Source: JBQCDV01 sp051960855 (GTDB lineage Bacteria > Actinomycetota > Actinomycetes > JAJZTN01). From it: a stretch of 18,519 bases of DNA. Positions within the stretch are counted from its first letter, which is position 1. Every line of letters begins with the position of its first letter. Shown one piece after another: positions 13,695-18,519 of the stretch. A program made the position numbers and the translations under genes. The notes under the pieces were generated by a model. It ran no database searches, was not told the DNA's origin, and saw only the letters and a program-made list of their open reading frames with translations. Where the stretch lies: NCBI GenBank assembly GCA_051960855.1, contig JBQCDV010000145.1, positions 1 through 18,519 of the forward strand. Reading direction: 5' to 3'.

Positions 13695-14225
13695 GTGAAC
13701 GATGCTGCCGGACCCAAGCGGCGTGCGGTGCTCGCGCTGCACGCCGCTTTCGGGCAGCTGCCGCCGCTGGTGCGGCGCCTCCTGGTGCGCTGGGGTAGCC
13801 CCAGCTACACCCTCGGAGCGGTGGTCGCGCTCCAGCACGGCGATCGCACCCTCGTCCTCCGGCAGGCCCACCGCGCGGACTGGAGTCTCCCGGGCGGCTT
13901 GCTCGGACACGGCGAGACGCCCGAGGCTGCGGTCGCCCGCGAGGTGTGGGAGGAACTCCACCTGCGCCTGCAGCCGGGTCGCTGCGTGCTGACCCGAGTG
14001 GACCCGCGGCTGCGACGGGTGGACCTCGTCTACCGGGTCTCGGTGACTGAACCGCCGGCGGTGACCCCCCACGCCGAGAGCACCAGGGCGCAGTGGCTGA
14101 CACTTCCGGAGCTGCTCACCGCGGCGGCTGCGAGCGAGACGACCGCCGAGATCCTGCAGGACCTGGAGCAGGTCGGCCGGTCGGGCAGGGAGGGCCAGCT
14201 GATGGCAGACCGAGGGCGACCGTGA
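13695..14225 (+). CDS. Nudix hydrolase
   Basis: A 176-residue protein with a Nudix box at 68-90: Gly68, Glu74, then R82-E83-V-W-E86-E87-L-H89-L. The usual Gly of the REUxEExGU signature is replaced by His89; all metal-binding Glu residues are kept. The strand before it (ADWSLPGG) is typical. Nudix enzymes cleave nucleoside diphosphates linked to another group (NDP-sugars, NADH, ADP-ribose, oxidised NTPs); the substrate is not evident. It shares a GTGA overlap with a sugar-phosphate nucleotidyltransferase, so an NDP-sugar or sugar-phosphate link is reasonable (inference). The N-terminal 35 residues are basic and amphipathic and precede the Nudix fold. The start at GTG 13695 is set by the TAGCCT hexamer and the 9-bp gap to the previous stop. 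Confidence 0.92.
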   Translation: MNDAAGPKRRAVLALHAAFGQLPPLVRRLLVRWGSPSYTLGAVVALQHGDRTLVLRQAHRADWSLPGGLLGHGETPEAAVAREVWEELHLRLQPGRCVLTRVDPRLRRVDLVYRVSVTEPPAVTPHAESTRAQWLTLPELLTAAAASETTAEILQDLEQVGRSGREGQLMADRGRP

Positions 14226-15136
14226 GCGGTGCCGGCACCGGCATCGGCACCGGGACTGCGAAGGCAGGACATGAGCGACCCGACGATCTGGCCGCGGTCG
14301 TGCTCGCGGCCGGAGCGGGGCAACGCCTGCGGCCGTTGACCGACCTGCTGCCCAAGCCGCTGTGCCCCGTCGCGAACCGCTCACTGCTCGACCGCGCCCT
14401 CGACCGCCTCGCTGGCTCCGGGTGGGTGCTGGACGCGCAGCACGTGGCCGTCAACGCGCACCATCTGGCCGGTCGTGTCGCCGACCACCTCGATGCCAGG
14501 GCCGACGCTCGCGTGCACCTCTCCGTCGAAGCGCCCGAGGCGCTCGGGACAGCCGGCGCCCTCGGAGCGTTGCGCGACTGGGTCGACGGGCGCGACGTCC
14601 TGGTGCACAACGGCGACGTCTACCTGCCGGAGTCGGCCGACCCGCTCACGCTCGAGGTGCTGCTGCAGGGGTGGGACCGCGAGCGGGTGCGGCTGCTGGT
14701 GGCCGACGACGGGCGACGACGGGACTTCGGGAGGTACCGGTACGTCGGCCTGTGCCTCCTGCCGTGGCGGCTCGTGCGCGAGCTCGCGGCGACGCCCAGT
14801 GGCCTCTACGAGGTGATGTGGCGAGAGGAGGAGTCGCGCGGGCGCCTGGACCTCGTGGCCACGGAGACGCTCGTCGTCGACTGCGCCGGACCGGCGGAGT
14901 ACCTCGCGGCCAACCTCGACGCCTGCTCAGGCGGCAACGTGATCGCCGCCGACGCCCAGGTGAGCGGAGCGGTCGCGCACAGCGCTGTTGGCGCAGCGGC
15001 CCACGTCGCCGGTCGCATCGAGCGATGCGTGGTGTGGCCGGGCGCTGTCGTGGGCCCGGACGAGCACCTGGTCGATACCGTGCGGGCGGTCGACCACGAA
15101 GGGCTGCCGCTCACCGTGACGGTGTCGTCTTCCTGA
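14222..15136 (+). CDS. Sugar-1-phosphate nucleotidyltransferase (NDP-sugar pyrophosphorylase family)
   Basis: A 304-residue GT-A-like nucleotidyltransferase. The signature loop is LAAGAGQRLRPLTDLLPKPL (29-48), with the consensus Gly-rich turn, Arg35 and Lys45. The metal Asp is D132 in HNGDVYL, and EAPEALGTAGAL (about 103-114) is the substrate-side motif. The C-terminal part (about 238-283) has a short imperfect left-handed beta-helix pattern (VIAADAQVSGAV, VVWPGAVV), much shorter than GlmU's. It would make an NDP-sugar from NTP and a sugar-1-phosphate, with mannose-1-P, glucose-1-P and MurNAc-1-P types all possible. The GTG at 14222 overlaps the Nudix stop (GTGA) and has GAGGG about 7 nt upstream; the frame is open further upstream, but that reading lies inside the Nudix gene. 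The Gly/Thr-rich first 15 residues are low complexity. Confidence 0.92.
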   Translation: MSGAGTGIGTGTAKAGHERPDDLAAVVLAAGAGQRLRPLTDLLPKPLCPVANRSLLDRALDRLAGSGWVLDAQHVAVNAHHLAGRVADHLDARADARVHLSVEAPEALGTAGALGALRDWVDGRDVLVHNGDVYLPESADPLTLEVLLQGWDRERVRLLVADDGRRRDFGRYRYVGLCLLPWRLVRELAATPSGLYEVMWREEESRGRLDLVATETLVVDCAGPAEYLAANLDACSGGNVIAADAQVSGAVAHSAVGAAAHVAGRIERCVVWPGAVVGPDEHLVDTVRAVDHEGLPLTVTVSSS

Positions 15137-15160
15137 CCGTCGCCCACCCAGCGCTCGCGG

Positions 15161-15754
15161 CTACCGCCCGTCGTGAGCCCTGTCAGCTCCGGTGTCGTGC
15201 GGCTTGCCCTGCCCCTTGCCCTGCCCCTTGCTCTGCCCCTTGCTCTGCCCCTCGTGCACGTTCCCGTGACCCGCGCCGTGAGGGTCATGCGGCTTGTCAT
15301 GCGGCTTGTCCGCCGTGTCGTGGCCCTTGCCGTGCCCCTTGTCGTGCCCCTTGTCGTGCCCCGTGTCGTGGCCCTTGCCGTGCCCCTTCGCATGCCCCTT
15401 CGCATGCCCCTTCGCGTGCCCCTGCTTCCCGCCCTCGGCGCGGCCCTTGGCTGCCGACGGCTTGTGCGCTCGGGGAGTGGCGCTGACCCGCGTGGCGGCC
15501 CTCGTCAGGGCACTCGTCACAGCACTCGTCACAGCGGCCTGCTCGACGCGGACCGCGCGCACCGGCGACGACGGCGGGGGCGAGGCGGGCGCCGTTCGAG
15601 ACGGCAACGACCCCCATGGCTCAGCCTGCGGCACGGGACGAGTGCTGAGGCGTCCCAGCGCCGCGCCCGTCACCAGGCCGGCGCTCGCCGATGACATCAG
15701 CACGAGCGGGACGAGCAGCGGCAGGGTGAGACGACGTCCGGCGTGGAGAGGCAC
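15161..15754 (-). CDS. Exported or anchored His/Gly/Lys-repeat protein of unknown function
   Basis: A 197-residue protein. The N-terminus (MPLHAGRRLTLPLLVPLVL and on to about 34) reads as a signal peptide or membrane anchor; a Pro/Ser/Ala-rich linker runs to about 100. Residues 111-185 are a repeat tract: nine His at exact 4-residue spacing (H113, 117, 121, 125, 129, 133, 137, 141, 145) in GHAK/GHGK/GHDK/GHDT units, then KPHD units, then GQSK/GQGK units. At least 16 His lie between 113 and 194. No Cys is present. Such tracts can bind Ni, Zn, Cu or Co, or polyphosphate and nucleic acid through Lys/His, but the function is unknown. The GTG at 15754 has GAGGAA about 10 nt upstream and lies 28 bp after the Nudix-DUF952 stop, so it is likely the last gene of the guaA run. 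The opposite strand is also open through the repeat, but without family features. Confidence 0.75.
   Translation of the reverse strand: MPLHAGRRLTLPLLVPLVLMSSASAGLVTGAALGRLSTRPVPQAEPWGSLPSRTAPASPPPSSPVRAVRVEQAAVTSAVTSALTRAATRVSATPRAHKPSAAKGRAEGGKQGHAKGHAKGHAKGHGKGHDTGHDKGHDKGHGKGHDTADKPHDKPHDPHGAGHGNVHEGQSKGQSKGQGKGQGKPHDTGADRAHDGR
15200..15424 (-). repeat. 12-bp-period coding repeat tract in the His-rich gene
   Basis: The tract encodes residues 111-185. It is built from 12-bp units of three related types: those containing CGCATGCCCCTT near 15384-15416, those containing GTCGTGCCCCTT near 15340-15360, and those containing CTTGCCCTGCCC near 15203-15245 (plus-strand reading). Copy-number slippage would stay in frame and change the protein by four residues per unit. 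Confidence 0.8.
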
Positions 15755-15782
15755 CCGTCAGGGATTCCTCGATGCCGCGCAT

Positions 15783-16583
15783 CTAATCGGCCAGCACCGC
15801 AACGTCCTCGACGGCGCTGACCGGAATCGGGCCGTACACGTGAGGAAACGCCTGCCCTGCGTCAGCCACGATGTCCACGCGGACGTGGCTGCCGACCTGT
15901 CGCAGGGCAGCAGTGTCGAGCCGCAGGCGCACCAGCGGGCCAGCGTCGGAGTAGAAGCGCCGTCGGGTGGCTCCCACCTGGTGCTCCCAGCTGGCATGGA
16001 TGAATCCCTCGTCGGCCAGCGTCCGCCCACGCGTGCTGACGTCGTAGGAGCCCTGCTCCTCAGCCCGTGCCCAGTCGGCGGCAAGAGCGAGATGGTAGAC
16101 GGGCAACCCCTGGACGAACGCCGTCAGCGCCTGCCGTGCCGTCCGGACGAGAGGTGCGGCCAGTGCCTGCGACACCGGCAGCCACGCGGCCTCCGAGGCG
16201 CTGCCGTCGACCTCGGTCACCCGAGGGGCACGGTCGGTCGGGACGGTGGCAGCGAAGACGAGCGCCACCCACTGGTAGTCCATCTCCGTCGGGCTGCCCC
16301 GGTGCCCCGCCGCGTGCCGGGCGCTGGCGGGCCGGTCGTCGCGGATGCGGCCGGGATGACCGGAGTGCACCTCGAGGATCTCGCCGACAGCTCCCGGCAA
16401 GCCGGTCTCCTCGTCGAGCTCGCGCACCAGCGCCGCGCGCGGGTCCTCGCCGTGCTCGACGCCACCGCCGGGCAGCCCCCAGCGGCCAGCCACCGGCGTC
16501 GCCTCTGACTGCCGTACCAGCAGGACCCGCTCGGCGTCGGTCGCCAGCGCGTAGGCCGCGAGCCGGCGGACCTGCGGGATCAC
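15783..16583 (-). CDS. Nudix hydrolase fused to a DUF952 domain
   Basis: A 266-residue two-domain protein. The Nudix domain (about 1-155) has a complete box: Gly40, Glu46, then R54-E55-L-D-E58-E59-T-G61-L. The C-terminal DUF952 domain (about 162-264) opens with VYHLALAADW and has GFIHAS (193-198) and AFPHVYGPI (245-253), the family's recognisable patches. Nudix domains hydrolyse X-linked nucleoside diphosphates; DUF952 has no established activity that I know of. The two GTGs at 16589 and 16583 are both in frame. I prefer 16583 because it makes a GTGA overlap with guaA, as at three other junctions in the window. It sits between guaA and the His-repeat gene on one strand. A nucleotide-sanitation role beside GMP synthesis is plausible but inferred only from position. 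Confidence 0.9.
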   Translation of the reverse strand: MIPQVRRLAAYALATDAERVLLVRQSEATPVAGRWGLPGGGVEHGEDPRAALVRELDEETGLPGAVGEILEVHSGHPGRIRDDRPASARHAAGHRGSPTEMDYQWVALVFAATVPTDRAPRVTEVDGSASEAAWLPVSQALAAPLVRTARQALTAFVQGLPVYHLALAADWARAEEQGSYDVSTRGRTLADEGFIHASWEHQVGATRRRFYSDAGPLVRLRLDTAALRQVGSHVRVDIVADAGQAFPHVYGPIPVSAVEDVAVLAD

Positions 16584-18187
16584 TCCCACTCGATCGTGCC
16601 CGGCGGCTTGCTCGTCACATCGAGGACCACTCGGTTGACCTCGGCGACCTCGTTGGTGATGCGCGTCGAGATGCGGGCTAGGACGTCGTAGGGCAGACGC
16701 GTCCAGTCAGCGGTCATGGCGTCCTCGCTGGACACCGGACGCAGGACGACCGGGTGACCGTAGGTGCGCCCATCCCCTTGGACGCCGACGCTGCGGACGT
16801 CGGCCAGCAGCACCACGGGGCACTGCCAGATCTCGCGGTCCAGGCCCGCCGCACTCAGCTCCTCCCGCGCGATCGCATCAGCGCGGCGGAGGACGTCGAG
16901 ACGCTCGGCGGTGACCTCCCCGATGATGCGGATGCCGAGGCCCGGACCCGGGAAGGGCTGGCGCCACACGATGGCCTCGGGAAGCCCGAGCTGCAGCCCG
17001 ACGGCGCGGACCTCGTCCTTGAAGAGCGTCCGGAGGGGCTCGACCAGCTGGAACTGCAGGTCGTCGGGTAGGCCGCCGACGTTGTGGTGTGACTTGATGT
17101 TCGCCGTTCCGCTGCCACCGCCTGACTCGACGACGTCCGGGTAGAGGGTGCCCTGGACAAGGAACTCCACCTGCTCGCCGTGGGCGCCGGCGTCGGCCAC
17201 GACCTGACGAGCGGCCTCCTCGAAGACCCGGATGAACTCCCGGCCGATGATCTTGCGCTTGGTCTCCGGGTCGGTCACCCCGGCCAGCGCGGAGAGGAAC
17301 CGCTGCCGTGCGTCGACCACCATCAGCTGGACGCCGGTGGCCTCGACGAAGTCGCGCTCGACCTGCTCGGGCTCGTCCTGCCGCAGCAGACCGTGGTCGA
17401 CGAAGACACAGGTGAGCTGGTCGCCGACTGCGCGCTGCACGAGCGCAGCCGCGACCGCCGAGTCGACGCCGCCGGACAGCCCGCAGATGACGTGCTTGCC
17501 ACCGACCTGGCCCCGGATGCGCGCCACCTGCTCGTCGATGACGTTGCTCATGGTCCAGGTGGGGGTGATGCCGGCGATCTCGTAGAGGAAGTGCTCGAGG
17601 ACCGCCTGCCCGTGAGAGCTGTGGAGCACTTCGGGGTGGAACTGCACGCCGGCGAGGCGTCGCTCCGGATCCTCGAACGCCGCGACCGGGGCACCGGGCG
17701 TGGCCGCGACACCACGCAGGCCGGGAGGCAGGGCCGAGACGGAGTCGCCGTGCGACATCCACACCTGCTGCGTGGACGGCAGACCGTGGAAGAGCGCGGA
17801 GTCGACGCCGCTAACGCTCAGGGTCGTCGCGCCGAACTCCCGGCCGCCGGTGTGCTCGACCGTGCCCCCGAGGGCCTGGACCATCGCCTGGAAGCCGTAG
17901 CAGATGCCGAAGGTCGGCGTCCCGGTGTCGAGGACCGCGAGGTCGAGGGCAGGTGCTCCTGGCTCGTAGACCGAGGCAGGACCGCCGGAGAGGATGACCG
18001 CCGCCGGCCGGCGCCGGGCGATCTCCTCGGCAGCCCGCTCGTGCGGGACGATCTCGCTGTAGACGTGTGCCTCGCGCACGCGGCGTGCGATGAGCTGGGC
18101 GTACTGGGCGCCGAAGTCGACCACCAAGACGAGCGGGTCGGTGCCGGCCGGGGAGCCGGAGACGGGCGCAACGGGGACGCTGGACAT
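16580..18187 (-). CDS. guaA: GMP synthase (glutamine-hydrolysing)
   Basis: A 535-residue enzyme that aminates XMP to GMP using glutamine and ATP, the last step of guanine nucleotide synthesis. The class I amidotransferase domain (about 17-205) has Cys96 in GICYGFQ and the His184/Glu186 pair in VQFHPEV. The ATP-pyrophosphatase P-loop is SGGVDS (238-243). The dimerisation and XMP-binding region includes GGGSGTANIKSHHNVGGLP and ends TIEWE, the usual GuaA C-terminus. The length is normal for actinobacterial GuaA. The ATG at 18187 is preferred over the in-frame GTG at 18211 because AGGAG precedes it by 8 nt. The gene overlaps the downstream Nudix-DUF952 gene by 4 bp. It is divergent from the WhiB-family gene across a 216-bp gap. 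Confidence 0.97.
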   Translation of the reverse strand: MSSVPVAPVSGSPAGTDPLVLVVDFGAQYAQLIARRVREAHVYSEIVPHERAAEEIARRRPAAVILSGGPASVYEPGAPALDLAVLDTGTPTFGICYGFQAMVQALGGTVEHTGGREFGATTLSVSGVDSALFHGLPSTQQVWMSHGDSVSALPPGLRGVAATPGAPVAAFEDPERRLAGVQFHPEVLHSSHGQAVLEHFLYEIAGITPTWTMSNVIDEQVARIRGQVGGKHVICGLSGGVDSAVAAALVQRAVGDQLTCVFVDHGLLRQDEPEQVERDFVEATGVQLMVVDARQRFLSALAGVTDPETKRKIIGREFIRVFEEAARQVVADAGAHGEQVEFLVQGTLYPDVVESGGGSGTANIKSHHNVGGLPDDLQFQLVEPLRTLFKDEVRAVGLQLGLPEAIVWRQPFPGPGLGIRIIGEVTAERLDVLRRADAIAREELSAAGLDREIWQCPVVLLADVRSVGVQGDGRTYGHPVVLRPVSSEDAMTADWTRLPYDVLARISTRITNEVAEVNRVVLDVTSKPPGTIEWE

Positions 18188-18228
18188 CCGGGCTTCTCCT
18201 GCCGTCGGCACGCTTCGCGGGGCCTCCG

Positions 18229-18234
18229 AGTCTA
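18229..18234 (-). promoter_or_regulatory. Candidate guaA -10 (TAGACT) with AT-rich upstream block
   Basis: TAGACT reads on the minus strand at 18234-18229, giving a leader of roughly 35 nt before the ATG at 18187. TTGGCG (minus strand, 18254-18249) is 14 nt upstream and TTTTTG is 17 nt upstream; neither is an ideal -35. The block 18252-18277 is strikingly A/T-rich for this genome and lies where -35/UP contacts would fall. The rest of the divergent gap to 18404 shows no ORF or strong hairpin. Confidence 0.5.
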
Positions 18235-18403
18235 TCGACGCCGCCGGGCGCCAAAAAATTTGTGTGTTGAAGGATTAGGGCGGCTCAGGGGCGGGAAGTC
18301 AGCCGCCACTCGACGCGTGTCGAGGAGGGCCCGTCGTTGCTCGGCGCCCCGCTGGTCGCGGCCAGCCGGAGCAGCCGGGCCGTCCAGTCGAAAGAGGCGC
18401 AGC

Positions 18404-18519
18404 GTGGCGAACATCGGACGGCTTCCCGCTCCCCTGGCGGAGCACTGGGACTGGCAGCAGCAGGGCGCCTGCCGGGAGGTGGGCTCCGACAACTTCTTCG
18501 CGCCGCCCGGCGAGCGCCC
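18404..18519 (+). CDS. WhiB-family transcriptional regulator, 5' end only
   Basis: Thirty-eight codons and two bases are present before the right edge. The N-terminus MANIGRLPAPLAEHWDWQQQ followed by GACR and SDNFFAPPGER matches the start of WhiB-like Fe-S proteins; Cys23 would be the first of the four cluster ligands and the others lie beyond the window. The LPxPxAExWDWQ opening is closest, from memory, to the WhiB3/WhiD branch, which in several actinobacteria lies near gua genes; the paralogue cannot be fixed from this fragment. AAAGAGG at 18391-18397 sits 6 nt before the GTG at 18404 and supports the start. WhiB-type proteins act with the principal sigma factor in redox, development or stress control. 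Confidence 0.88.
   Translation, partial: MANIGRLPAPLAEHWDWQQQGACREVGSDNFFAPPGER

Noticed and set aside
15200..15424. Possible CRISPR array
   Set aside because: Units are 12 bp, abut without unique spacers and keep an open frame; no cas gene is near.
14362..15486. Arg-rich plus-strand frame over the nucleotidyltransferase and His-repeat genes
   Set aside because: Arg/Ala/Pro-rich low-complexity translation; it arises from the opposite reading of 12-bp repeats and of the nucleotidyltransferase gene.
16584..16589. GTG at 16589 as start of the Nudix-DUF952 gene
   Set aside because: In frame and possible, but the GTG at 16583 gives the same GTGA overlap seen at three other junctions and loses only two residues.

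Overview
The window is GC-rich and densely coded, with many GTG starts, 4-bp GTGA gene overlaps and G/C-biased third codon positions. A WhiB-family regulator, PspC-domain signalling proteins, a PcrA-type helicase with a C-terminal Tudor-like tail and the order sucC / B12-binding mutase subunit / M23 peptidase / pcrA all point to the chromosome of a high-GC actinobacterium. I cannot name a genus. No tRNA, rRNA, CRISPR array, transposase or phage gene is visible.

Layout. (1) 1-1816, minus strand: sucC (its 3' end lies off the left edge) and a stand-alone cobalamin-binding subunit of an acyl-CoA mutase. (2) 2071-4110, plus strand: a lipase-like alpha/beta hydrolase and a membrane-anchored M23 peptidase. 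(3) 4111-4380: a repeat-rich convergent junction running into the last codons of pcrA, which occupies 4363-6672 on the minus strand. (4) 6740-9980: a CYTH-domain protein (+), a vapBC toxin-antitoxin pair (-), an FAD-dependent ferredoxin-reductase-like enzyme (-) and a PIG-L deacetylase (+). (5) 10018-13685: an envelope-stress module resembling LiaFSR/PspC. A NarL-type response regulator and a PspC-fused histidine kinase (-) diverge from a PspC protein with a LiaF-like C-terminus, which is followed by a small membrane protein with a hexapeptide repeat (+). (6) 13695-15136, plus strand: a Nudix hydrolase coupled to a sugar-phosphate nucleotidyltransferase. (7) 15161-18187, minus strand: guaA, then a Nudix-DUF952 fusion, then a secreted or anchored protein with a long His/Gly/Lys repeat. 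(8) 18404 to the right edge, plus strand: the start of a WhiB-family gene.

Most genes are recognisable actinobacterial families. The less ordinary signals are these: a histidine-every-four-residues repeat protein downstream of guaA; the Nudix-DUF952 fusion; a 33-bp tandem repeat that copies the 3' end of pcrA into the intergenic space; four genes whose only initiation signal is a TAGCNT hexamer exactly 6 nt before the start codon (leaderless architecture); and an 18-bp in-frame repeat at the N-terminus of the small protein behind the PspC gene. I see no convincing wholly new multi-gene system. The best candidate for an undescribed unit is the guaA / Nudix-DUF952 / His-repeat run.
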